This document shows positions 46,052-53,673 of a stretch of DNA of 64,000 bases, in pieces; the stretch's first letter is position 1, and every line of letters starts with the position of its first letter. The DNA lies in assembly GCA_001464625.1 (NCBI GenBank), contig LNFJ01000062.1, positions 1 through 64,000 of the forward strand, given 5' to 3'. The notes under the pieces were generated by a model, which was not told the DNA's origin, did no database searches, and worked only from the letters and a program-made list of their open reading frames with translations. The position numbers and the translations under genes were made by a program. Source of the stretch: Bacteroidia bacterium Ga0077558. Its GTDB lineage: Bacteria; Bacteroidota; Bacteroidia; Chitinophagales; Chitinophagaceae.

Positions 46052-46360
46052 TTACAACTTGGTTTTTAGGCTGGTCCACGGTCCGCCATTATACACTTCA
46101 ATTCCGGCTGCTTTTAATATTCCTTTTGCCATACCACTTCTGGCTCCGCTGCGACAAACTGTGATGACGGGTTTGTTTGTTTTTTTTAGTTCTGCCAGTT
46201 TAGTACGGATACTATCCAAAGGAAAATTCTTTGAACCGGGTATATGGCCGGCCTTATATTCACTGGCGGAACGAACATCTACAATAATAGCTCCATTACT
46301 TACCAGTTCTTTGTAATTAACAGATGTGCCACCAAATAATTTTTTTAAGAATCCTAACAT
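46052..46360 (-). CDS. single-domain rhodanese
   Basis: 102 residues. Rhodanese fold with IIVDVRSASEYKAGHIPGS and the active-site loop VCRSGARSG carrying C69, expected to bind a persulfide. It lies 6 bp after another small rhodanese gene and 1 bp before the DUF2490 gene. Its loop is the six-residue type of thiosulfate/polysulfide sulfurtransferases. Confidence 0.93.
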   Translation of the reverse strand: MLGFLKKLFGGTSVNYKELVSNGAIIVDVRSASEYKAGHIPGSKNFPLDSIRTKLAELKKTNKPVITVCRSGARSGMAKGILKAAGIEVYNGGPWTSLKTKL

Positions 46361-46366
46361 GTTTTA

Positions 46367-46648
46367 TTAGTTTAACAGGGTTTGCAGATCACCAAGGCCA
46401 CCGCCATTGAACACATCTGCTACTCCATTTTGTTTTAAAATGCTTACCGCCATTCCGCTTCTGTTGCCACTGCGGCAATAGAGTACTACCGGGCTTTTGA
46501 AGGCTTTGAATTCTTCCAGTTTGTAGGGTACTTCTTCCAGTGGAATATTTTTGGCACCAGGTATATGATTGGCTTCAAATTCCCACCCGCTGCGAACATC
46601 TACCACAACGGTGGCAGGATTTTTTATTAGTTCTTTTAGTGTATTCAT
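46367..46648 (-). CDS. single-domain rhodanese
   Basis: 93 residues, with VVVDVRSGWEFEANHIPGA and active loop YCRSGNRSG (C58). A paralogue of the next gene. It begins 16 bp after the hairpin that ends the MBL-rhodanese gene, so it may be transcribed by partial read-through from it. Confidence 0.93.
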   Translation of the reverse strand: MNTLKELIKNPATVVVDVRSGWEFEANHIPGAKNIPLEEVPYKLEEFKAFKSPVVLYCRSGNRSGMAVSILKQNGVADVFNGGGLGDLQTLLN

Positions 46649-46664
46649 TTTTTTATTTTAAAAA

Positions 46665-46684
46665 GCCGGGGCAAATGCCCCGGC
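46665..46684 (-). terminator. hairpin between MBL-rhodanese and small rhodanese genes
   Basis: GCCGGGGC-AAAT-GCCCCGGC is a perfect 8-bp GC-rich stem. On the minus strand a T-rich run (46655-46664) follows. It may act as a terminator or attenuator. Confidence 0.7.
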
Positions 46685-46737
46685 CGGGGTTTAACCATTA
46701 AACCTTGCCTTTTACAGGCCTCAAACCAACCAACCTT

Positions 46738-48156
46738 TTATAATAGTGTAGATGGGCATACATATTCGCTTACGCTGAACTTGCCACTTTCTTTAATTTC
46801 TTTAAAACCACCCTTAACGTCAATCAGATTATCAAAACCTCTTGCACGGAGTGTAGAATTGAATATCATTGAACGATATCCACCTGCACAATGCACATAG
46901 TATGTTTTGTTTTTATCTATTTGTGACATGCTATCGTTGATAAAATCCAACGGTGCATTTTCTGCATCAATAACATGCTCACTCAGGTATTCACTTTTCT
47001 TACGAACATCCAGCACATTCACTTTTTCATTACTCATAATTGCAGCTAACTCATCTGCACTGATTGAAGTGATATGGTCAACTTCTTTACCAGCATTTTT
47101 CCAGGCATTAAATCCGCCTTTCAAATAGCCGATTGTAAAATCGTAGCCAACTCTTGCTAGTCTTGTTATTACTTCTTCTTCACGGCCTTCGTCGGTCACT
47201 AATAATATTTCTTGCTTGATGTCTGGAATCATTGCACCCACCCAAGGGGCAAAACTTCCGTCAATGCCAATATTGATAGCGTTAGGTACAAAGCCTTTGG
47301 CAAATGTTTGCGGGTCTCTTGTATCCAACACTAATGCACTTGTTTCGTTGGCTGCTGCTTCAAATGCTTCAGGGCTTAACGCATGTTGACCTCTTTCCAA
47401 AACTTTATCAATACTATCATAGCCCTGTATATTCATCATTACATTCAGTGGGAAATAAGCCGGTGGAGCTACTAAACCAGTTGTTACTTCTTTGATGAAT
47501 TCTTCTTTCGTCATATTAGCTCTCAATGCGTAGTTTGTTTCTTTCTGATGTCCTAATGTATCAGTTGTCTCTTTGCTCATGTTTTTACCACAAGCACTAC
47601 CCGCACCATGGGCAGGATAAACTATAATATCATTATCTAAAGGCATTATTTTATTGCGAAGCGAATCAAACAAGTAACCAGCTAATTTATCCTGTGTTAA
47701 ATCAGTCACTAATTTTTGTGCCAGGTCAGGACGACCAACATCACCAATAAATAAGGTATCGCCGGAGAATAAGGCTATGTCTTTTCCATTTTCATCTTTT
47801 AGTAAGTAACAAGTACTTTCCATAGTATGACCCGGAGTGTGTAATACTTTCAATGTCACATTACCTACTTTAAACTCTTCGCCATCTTTGGCAACATGAG
47901 CTTCAAACTCTGGTTTTGCATTTGGTCCATAAATAATTGGAGCACCAGTTTTTTTACTCAGGTCTAAGTGACCACTTACAAAGTCAGCATGAAAGTGAGT
48001 TTCTAATACATATTTTATTTTTGCGTTGTTACGTTCCGCCTTTTGTATGTAAGGCATTACTTCACGCAGCGGGTCAATAACTACTGCTTCGCCATTACTT
48101 TCAATGTAGTAAGCACCTTGTGCAAGGCAACCGGTATAAATTTGTTCGATTATCAT
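46738..48156 (-). CDS. persulfide-dioxygenase-like MBL fold protein fused to two rhodanese domains
   Basis: 472 residues. The N-terminal metallo-beta-lactamase domain has HFHADFVSGH (H54, H56, D58), HTPGHT and SGDTLFIGDVGRPDL, the ETHE1-type pattern of enzymes that oxidise glutathione or similar persulfides to sulfite. The first rhodanese (about 255-360) has TDEGREEEV where the cysteine loop should be, so it is inactive. The second (about 370-465) has HCAGGYRS with C423. A Crp-like dyad lies 68 bp upstream. The thiol partner may be bacillithiol; this is inference. Confidence 0.92.
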   Translation of the reverse strand: MIIEQIYTGCLAQGAYYIESNGEAVVIDPLREVMPYIQKAERNNAKIKYVLETHFHADFVSGHLDLSKKTGAPIIYGPNAKPEFEAHVAKDGEEFKVGNVTLKVLHTPGHTMESTCYLLKDENGKDIALFSGDTLFIGDVGRPDLAQKLVTDLTQDKLAGYLFDSLRNKIMPLDNDIIVYPAHGAGSACGKNMSKETTDTLGHQKETNYALRANMTKEEFIKEVTTGLVAPPAYFPLNVMMNIQGYDSIDKVLERGQHALSPEAFEAAANETSALVLDTRDPQTFAKGFVPNAINIGIDGSFAPWVGAMIPDIKQEILLVTDEGREEEVITRLARVGYDFTIGYLKGGFNAWKNAGKEVDHITSISADELAAIMSNEKVNVLDVRKKSEYLSEHVIDAENAPLDFINDSMSQIDKNKTYYVHCAGGYRSMIFNSTLRARGFDNLIDVKGGFKEIKESGKFSVSEYVCPSTLL

Positions 48157-48216
48157 ACTATTAGTTTTTAATTTTTTATTGATATGTCAAATTTCGGATT
48201 CTGAATAATTCTGTAC

Positions 48217-48232
48217 AGTGACTTCAATCACA
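48217..48232. promoter_or_regulatory. Crp-like site 4 (before MBL-rhodanese gene)
   Basis: AGTGA-CTTCAA-TCACA is a dyad with 4-bp perfect arms, centred 68 bp upstream of the start at 48156. It lies in the 77-bp gap after the TSUP gene. Confidence 0.6.
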
Positions 48233-48233
48233 A

Positions 48234-49052
48234 TTAGTGAGAACCACCGCCGGGAAAGAATAGTTCTTTTACAATTATATAAATACCCATCACCAGTACA
48301 AACCAACCAAAGCCTTTTTTCAGCTTATTGCCATCTACTTTTTTGCTTAGTGCATCACCAATAAAAATTCCGACAATTGCCAATGCTGTTACGGATAGCA
48401 ATAGTTTCCAGTCCATGGTATAATTAGATAAATCTCCCGTAAAGCCAATCAATGATTTGGCAGCGATGATGAGTAAGGAAGTTCCTACCGCTTGTTTCAT
48501 TGGTAGTTTACTCAATAATACCAACGCAGGAATGATAAGGAAACCACCACCGGCACCTACAAGACCAGTTAGCGTACCAACTACGGCACCTTCTACCAAT
48601 ATTAACGGGTAATTAAATTTTTGTTTGATCTCTTCTGGGTTTCCATTGTCTTTTTTACTCTTTTCCCGAATCATTGAAACAGATGCAAATACCATTAACA
48701 CAGCAAAAAGTATCATCATTAAAATACTTTTTGTTACTACAAAATCTCCGATGGTAAAAACTTCCTGAGGTATGCGGGGAACAATAAATTTGCGGGTGGC
48801 AAACACGGCAGCAATTGAAGGGATACCGAAAATCAGGGCTGTCTTTAAATTCACTTGCCCTTGCTTATATTTTGGAATGGCGCCCACAAGGCTAGCCAGT
48901 CCTACAATAAATAAGGAATAGGCCGTTGCTACAACTGGCTCTACTTTAAAAAGGTACACTAAAACAGGAACGGTAAGAATGGAGCCGCCACCGCCGATTA
49001 GACCGAGGGAAATGCCGATAATAAGTGATGCGATGTAGCCAATGATTTCCAT
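48234..49052 (-). CDS. TauE/SafE (TSUP) family sulfite/sulfur-anion exporter
   Basis: 272-residue membrane protein with about eight helices and the two TSUP repeats, ISLGLIGGGGSILTVPVLVY near 15-35 and TGLVGAGGGFLIIPALVLL near 160-178. TSUP proteins export sulfite, sulfoacetate or related ions, or take up thiosulfate. A perfect Crp-type dyad lies 52 bp upstream. In this island it could remove sulfite made by the persulfide dioxygenase. Confidence 0.92.
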   Translation of the reverse strand: MEIIGYIASLIIGISLGLIGGGGSILTVPVLVYLFKVEPVVATAYSLFIVGLASLVGAIPKYKQGQVNLKTALIFGIPSIAAVFATRKFIVPRIPQEVFTIGDFVVTKSILMMILFAVLMVFASVSMIREKSKKDNGNPEEIKQKFNYPLILVEGAVVGTLTGLVGAGGGFLIIPALVLLSKLPMKQAVGTSLLIIAAKSLIGFTGDLSNYTMDWKLLLSVTALAIVGIFIGDALSKKVDGNKLKKGFGWFVLVMGIYIIVKELFFPGGGSH

Positions 49053-49095
49053 GTAAAATATTTATGCAAGATTATATCAAAGGCCTTGCTCACAA

Positions 49096-49111
49096 TGTGA
49101 CAGAAATCACA
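49096..49111. promoter_or_regulatory. Crp-like site 5 (before TSUP gene)
   Basis: TGTGA-CAGAAA-TCACA is identical in both half-sites to the E. coli CRP consensus, centred 52 bp upstream of the start at 49052, just after the crp-family gene. Confidence 0.7.
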
Positions 49112-49123
49112 GCCAAATCTGCT

Positions 49124-49741
49124 TTACAAGAGTTCAATCATATTCCGGTGTAATATTACCATGTTTCGCTGTTCCATCTTTTTCAATAGTCTGGAAATTA
49201 CTTCCCGGGAACTGTTCAGGTCATCTGCAATTTGCTGGTGCGACAATTCAATGTTCTTCTTGCCTGATTTATCTGCATATCGTTTCAGGTAAAACTCTAA
49301 TCGTTCATCCATATTTCGAAAGGCAATGTTGTCAACTACCGATAATAATTCATCAAACCGGCTACGATAAGTTTGAATAACGAACTGATACCAGCTTTTA
49401 TATTTATTCATCAGGTCATCCATCAGTTGCACGGGGATCATCAGTACTTCTGTATCTTCTTCAGCCTTTGCCATTATTTCGCTGGTGTGGGATTGAATAG
49501 CACAAATCATAGAAACTGCACAGGCCTGACCAGGGCCGAGATAATACATGAGAAATTCACCACCTTCCTGGTTTTCCCGGTAGATTTTTATCTGGCCTTC
49601 TAATACCAATGCTGTGGACTTGATGTATTGACCAGTCCGCATAATGATTTCGCCGGCTTTAAATTTTTTTTGTACCGCTTCTTTTTCTATTACCTCTATA
49701 AGACCAGGTTCAAATTGCGGGAAGAGTTGTTTCCAGTTCAT
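49124..49741 (-). CDS. Crp/Fnr family transcriptional regulator
   Basis: 205 residues: a cyclic-nucleotide-binding-type beta roll (about 10-115), a dimer helix, and a winged helix-turn-helix. The recognition helix SSREVISRLLKKME has R179, E180 and R184 aligned with CRP R180, E181 and R185, which read TGTGA half-sites. This agrees with five such dyads found in this island. There is no N-terminal FNR cysteine cluster, but C74 and C80 (QACAVSMIC) stand in the sensor domain and could be a thiol/persulfide switch. Effector unknown. Confidence 0.92.
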   Translation of the reverse strand: MNWKQLFPQFEPGLIEVIEKEAVQKKFKAGEIIMRTGQYIKSTALVLEGQIKIYRENQEGGEFLMYYLGPGQACAVSMICAIQSHTSEIMAKAEEDTEVLMIPVQLMDDLMNKYKSWYQFVIQTYRSRFDELLSVVDNIAFRNMDERLEFYLKRYADKSGKKNIELSHQQIADDLNSSREVISRLLKKMEQRNMVILHRNMIELL

Positions 49742-49750
49742 GATAATTAA

Positions 49751-51031
49751 TTAGTTCGATAAAACTTTTTCCATTTGCATACTGCGACTACCCTTAATCA
49801 ACAAATGGGTATTTTCAAAATGCTGTTGTTGCAGCCAGACTTTTGCTTCCATTGCATTGGGAAATGAAATATAAGGGTGGTCGATCTTTAAAAAATCACC
49901 GCCTACCAGCACAACGTTGGCCCAGTTATTTTTTTTGATCAACTCAACAATGGCATTGTGTTCAGAAATACTTTCTTCACCTAATTCAGCCATGGCGCCC
50001 AGCATCAATACTTTGTTTGTTGCATGAATCTTTGCAAAGTTTTCAATCGCCAGTTTCATACTGCTGGGATTGGCATTGTAAGCGTCAAGAATAATTTTAT
50101 TTGAATCTTTTTCTATTAATTGAGAACGGCTATTAGAAGGAGTGTAATTTTCAATGGAGGCTTTTATTTTTTCATCTGATACCCCAAAATGTTTTCCGAG
50201 TGTAACAGCTGCCAATACATTTGGAAAATTATATTCACCAACTAATTGTGTTTTTATAATTCCGGTTGATGCACCTTTTGTAATATTCACTGCTAAGAAA
50301 GGTTCACTTTGCGATATAGTTCCTTCTATTGACGCATCTATGGTTCCATATTTAATAACGTTAGATAAGCCATTGCTCATTTCATGCAGGTAATCATAGT
50401 CCCACATGATAAAAGCCGTTCCATTATTATTTCTGAGGTAATCGAATAGTTCTCCTTTCCCTTTTTTTACGCCATCTACACCACCAAAACCTTCCAGATG
50501 AGCTTTACCACAATTAGTAATCAAACCATGTGTGGGCATTGCATATTCGCAATACGAAGCAATTTCTTTTTGGTGATTGGCGCCCATTTCTATTACCGCC
50601 AATTCGGCATCTGCTTTTATTTTTAGAATAGTTATTGGAACACCAATATGATTGTTCAGATTACCGTCAGTGGTATATGTTTTAAATGAAGAGGAGAGAA
50701 CAGCATGAATTAATTCTTTGGTTGTCGTTTTCCCATTGCTGCCGGTGATAGCAATAAAAGGGATGGTGAATTTTTGTCGGTGATGTTTGGCTAATTGTTG
50801 CAATGCAGATAACACATCATCTACTAAAAAGGTTTTGCCAGGAATTTCATACGCTGCTTCGTCAATTACAGCATAAGACGCACCTGTTTCAATAGCTTGT
50901 TTGGCAAATTCATTTCCATTGAAATTATCACCTTTCAATGCAAAAAAGATGTCGCCGGATTTTAATTTGCGGGTGTCTGTTTGAACCGATGGAAATTGCT
51001 GATAAATTTTATAGAGTGACTCAATTTGCAT
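49751..51031 (-). CDS. murF: UDP-MurNAc-tripeptide:D-Ala-D-Ala ligase MurF
   Basis: Adds D-Ala-D-Ala to the UDP-MurNAc-tripeptide in peptidoglycan synthesis. From ATG 51031 the protein has 426 residues with substrate motif QTDTRKLKSGDIFFALKG, P-loop ITGSNGKTTTKE, GNLNNHIGVP, EMGANHQKEI and the C-terminal DAYNANPSS. These canonical residues suggest that this is the working MurF, beside the divergent MurF half of the fusion at 5151. A perfect -7 box sits only 4 bp before the ATG. It ends 9 bp before the crp-family gene. Confidence 0.95.
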   Translation of the reverse strand: MQIESLYKIYQQFPSVQTDTRKLKSGDIFFALKGDNFNGNEFAKQAIETGASYAVIDEAAYEIPGKTFLVDDVLSALQQLAKHHRQKFTIPFIAITGSNGKTTTKELIHAVLSSSFKTYTTDGNLNNHIGVPITILKIKADAELAVIEMGANHQKEIASYCEYAMPTHGLITNCGKAHLEGFGGVDGVKKGKGELFDYLRNNNGTAFIMWDYDYLHEMSNGLSNVIKYGTIDASIEGTISQSEPFLAVNITKGASTGIIKTQLVGEYNFPNVLAAVTLGKHFGVSDEKIKASIENYTPSNSRSQLIEKDSNKIILDAYNANPSSMKLAIENFAKIHATNKVLMLGAMAELGEESISEHNAIVELIKKNNWANVVLVGGDFLKIDHPYISFPNAMEAKVWLQQQHFENTHLLIKGSRSMQMEKVLSN

Positions 51032-51035
51032 AGTG

Positions 51036-51043
51036 CAAAAGTA
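51036..51043 (-). promoter_or_regulatory. -7 box of murF
   Basis: TACTTTTG on the minus strand is a perfect TAnnTTTG match 4 bp before ATG 51031. This implies a leaderless transcript. Confidence 0.6.
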
Positions 51044-51076
51044 TGCCTTTCCGTTAGGCAGTGCGTTCATAAAAAA

Positions 51077-51105
51077 AGCAAACCCTCCGATCAGGAGGGT
51101 TTGCT
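51077..51105 (-). terminator. terminator after gldJ
   Basis: AGCAAACCCTCC and GGAGGGTTTGCT form a perfect 12-bp stem with a GATCA loop. On the minus strand a T7 run follows. It separates gldJ from murF. Confidence 0.85.
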
Positions 51106-51132
51106 AAGAACCAGTATTTTAAAGACTATTAA

Positions 51133-52701
51133 TTATTTTTTCTGTCTTCTTGTTTTGTAATGCTGACCAGTTTTGCGGCCATTACCTTCCGGGCTACCCA
51201 TGCGGTTCATTGCGCAACGGAAACCAAGTGTGCTTAATGCCTGATCTTCTTCCAAATGGCGACGGGCACTAGGCGTTAACCAATAAGCTCTATCGTTCCA
51301 GCTACCACCTTTGTACACTTTTGATTTTTCAGGGTGTATCAAAGTAGTTGTACCATATCCGTATTGAGATTGTGATAATGAGTCACCATCTAAGAAGTCA
51401 ATTACATTACCTCTTTGATAGTTTCTGCGATTTTTACTTTCCGCATCCGTAACATCAGCCATTTTTACACGGCCAGTGCTATCTTTTTCATAGCGGGTAG
51501 ATGGATCCATAGTTGTAGAATCCGCCACATATAATTTCTGGAATTTATTACCACGGAACGGAGCAGGTTGATCGTCAAAATCAAGAGTAGATAAAGGACG
51601 ATAAGTATCCTCCACCCACTCACTTACGTTACCTGCCATATTATAAATACCAAAACCATTCGGGAAGAACGATTTTACATCAGCAGTATAAAAGGCACGG
51701 TCATTCAAACCACCAGCAGTACCGGCGTTATCACCAGAACCTCTTTTAAAGTTTGCAAGGAACTGACCCTGCCAGCTACCACGACGGGTATCTCTAAGGC
51801 CATTTACATTCTGAGCCCAAGGGTAAACTTGTTTGTTAGATTGTAATTCTTCACCTCTTTTGCCTTCTTTAACTGAAGGACGAGGGTTTTGATTGATCAA
51901 ACCATACGCTGCATATTCCCACTCGGCTTCAAAAGGAAGACGATAGTCAGGCAATAATTTTCCTGATTCCATGGTAGGAGCCATTGCTGGAGTTCCTTTT
52001 TTAGATTGCATGGCTTTGCCCGGAGGTGCAGTGTACAATCCTAATAAATAAGACTTAGTTGTAAAGTTGTTATCACCCTGCTGTGCGCCTGGTTTTACAT
52101 TGGCTTTATTTATATAGCCATCTTTTACAAGAGCACCTTCGTTTACCCTATCACTTCTCCAAAGACAAAAATCTTTAGCTTGTTTCCAGGTAACGCCTAC
52201 TACAGGATAATCGTTGAAACCGGGGTGGCGAAAATAGAATTCCACCATCGGTTCGTTATAACTTAACTCACTTCTCCAAACTAATGTGTCGGGAAGTGCG
52301 CCTTCTAAAATTTTAGCATTAGCTGGATCAGATGCGTCAAACACCCTATTTAACCAGTGGAGGTATTCACGATAATGTACATTGGCAACCTCTGTACGGT
52401 CGATATAGAAAGAAGGAACAGATACACGACGGGGAATATTGTTCCAGTCGCCCATTACATCTTCTTCTGTTTGTCCCATGGTAAAGGTACCACCCTGAAC
52501 AAACACAAGACCAGGCCCAAGGCCCTGCTCTTTTGATTTAGCTACCTGGTAACCACCCATGTTTTTGTCATTGTAGTTCCAGCCGGTAACATCGGACTTG
52601 TCTTGTTTTTTCTTAAAAAGACCGCCGTTTTTGCAAGATGCGAGCAGCACCGCACAGGATAAAAGGATTACTAAGTTTTTCACTGTCATTGTTTTTTGCA
52701 T
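51133..52701 (-). CDS. gldJ: gliding-motility/T9SS lipoprotein GldJ
   Basis: Outer-membrane lipoprotein needed for gliding and stability of the type IX secretion machinery; its fold resembles formylglycine-generating enzyme (SUMF1). From ATG 52701 the lipobox is VLLASC (C23); ATG 52689 is also possible. GldJ-specific segments are VTGWNYNDKNMGG, GPGLVFVQGGTFTMGQTEED, DWNNIPRRVSVPSFYIDRTEV, EGALPDTLVWR and the C-terminal GGSWNDRAYWL. These match GldJ better than GldK. It is encoded near porV, as in Flavobacterium, but the usual porU is missing here. Confidence 0.9.
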   Translation of the reverse strand: MQKTMTVKNLVILLSCAVLLASCKNGGLFKKKQDKSDVTGWNYNDKNMGGYQVAKSKEQGLGPGLVFVQGGTFTMGQTEEDVMGDWNNIPRRVSVPSFYIDRTEVANVHYREYLHWLNRVFDASDPANAKILEGALPDTLVWRSELSYNEPMVEFYFRHPGFNDYPVVGVTWKQAKDFCLWRSDRVNEGALVKDGYINKANVKPGAQQGDNNFTTKSYLLGLYTAPPGKAMQSKKGTPAMAPTMESGKLLPDYRLPFEAEWEYAAYGLINQNPRPSVKEGKRGEELQSNKQVYPWAQNVNGLRDTRRGSWQGQFLANFKRGSGDNAGTAGGLNDRAFYTADVKSFFPNGFGIYNMAGNVSEWVEDTYRPLSTLDFDDQPAPFRGNKFQKLYVADSTTMDPSTRYEKDSTGRVKMADVTDAESKNRRNYQRGNVIDFLDGDSLSQSQYGYGTTTLIHPEKSKVYKGGSWNDRAYWLTPSARRHLEEDQALSTLGFRCAMNRMGSPEGNGRKTGQHYKTRRQKK

Positions 52702-52848
52702 AAACCTATGAATTGGAATAAATTTAACGCCGGATGAGGTTGAATTATTGCATAGCACCAATAATTGCCCAGCCGGGATTGCGAATATATGCACTTTCAA
52801 TAAACAGATATACGCAGAACTACTTTTTTTAAGGTGTAAAAACCCCAT

Positions 52849-53643
52849 TAACCCCTTGTTTTACAGCTATTGAAATAGGTTTCCGCATACTGCTATTTGG
52901 TCTGTGCCTTTCAGGTTGTTTTCTTTTAAGTTGGTTAGCCATTTGCTCGCCTGATTCAATGGCTTTTGCCGGTTATTGGTATAAATAAACTAAGACAAGG
53001 CTGTATTCTATACAATGATTTTAATTTAGTGCTCTTTTATTAAGACCATCCTTGTGATTGGAGCACAATAAGGTTGGCAAGGTAGTACGGGAACTTTATA
53101 TATTAATTAGAAGAATAATTATTGTAAGCAGGAAAAATGATGTAAAGGCAAGAAGCTTTTCAGTAGAGATAGAATGAATGACATTGAGAACCGGTATATA
53201 TAATATTAAAAATGCTTAGAAAGAAGGAAAAGCCGGCTAACGGAGCTGAATAAATTTTAATTGTAAGTTTAGTATCAAATAAAAAGGCCAGAAGGGTTTA
53301 TACAAGGATTCAACAATGAAAAAATGTAATAGAATTTGGTCGTTAACGAATTTTTTATATAAGTTAGCTCTTGGGTTTAATAAACGCAAAGCTGCTTGGC
53401 GAGCTGAATTAAATGGTGATTAGAGAGCACATATTCAACCGTTAACGATGTTTTATTAAAAAGCTTTGGTTTTTGCAATAAAAAAAAATAAAAGTCGTTT
53501 ATTTGCAAATCATTCGAATTACCAAAACCAATATTCAATTAGGCCTTCGGGTCTGATTTTCAGGAAAAGACCAAAAAAAAATCATGTTTTTTTTGTTTTA
53601 AACTAAAATTCAATATTTTAGTTTGACAATTTACCAAAAGCTC
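52849..53643. other. gene-poor gap between gldJ and porV
   Basis: About 970 bp separate the gldJ and porV starts, far more than elsewhere in the window. I see no long reading frame, tRNA or clear repeat array. The AT-rich sequence contains the palindrome CGTTAACG twice (about 53340 and 53441), on either side of most of a 35-codon frame at 53316, and A/T tracts around 53560-53600. Promoters of the two divergent genes lie at its ends. Confidence 0.5.
53316..53423 (+). CDS. possible 35-residue small protein
   Basis: ATG 53316 to TAG encodes a Trp-, Lys- and Arg-containing peptide beginning MKKCNRIWSLTNFLYKL and ending AAWRAELNGD, consistent with a short amphipathic helix. AAGGATT seven bases upstream of the ATG is Shine-Dalgarno-like, which is unusual in this window. 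No promoter is clear. It could be chance; it was too short for ordinary gene calling. Confidence 0.25.
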   Translation: MKKCNRIWSLTNFLYKLALGFNKRKAAWRAELNGD

Positions 53644-53651
53644 TATATTTA
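53623..53651 (+). promoter_or_regulatory. porV promoter
   Basis: TTG at 53623-53625, an 18-bp spacer and TATATTTA (53644-53651, one mismatch to TAnnTTTG) stand 22 bp before the porV start. Confidence 0.5.
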
Positions 53652-53673
53652 CACCAATATTAAACATTAACTA

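Noticed and set aside
51133-52701. GldK instead of GldJ
   Set aside because: The segments TGWNYNDKN, DWNNIPRRV and EGALPDTLVW fit GldJ, and the position near porV agrees with it.
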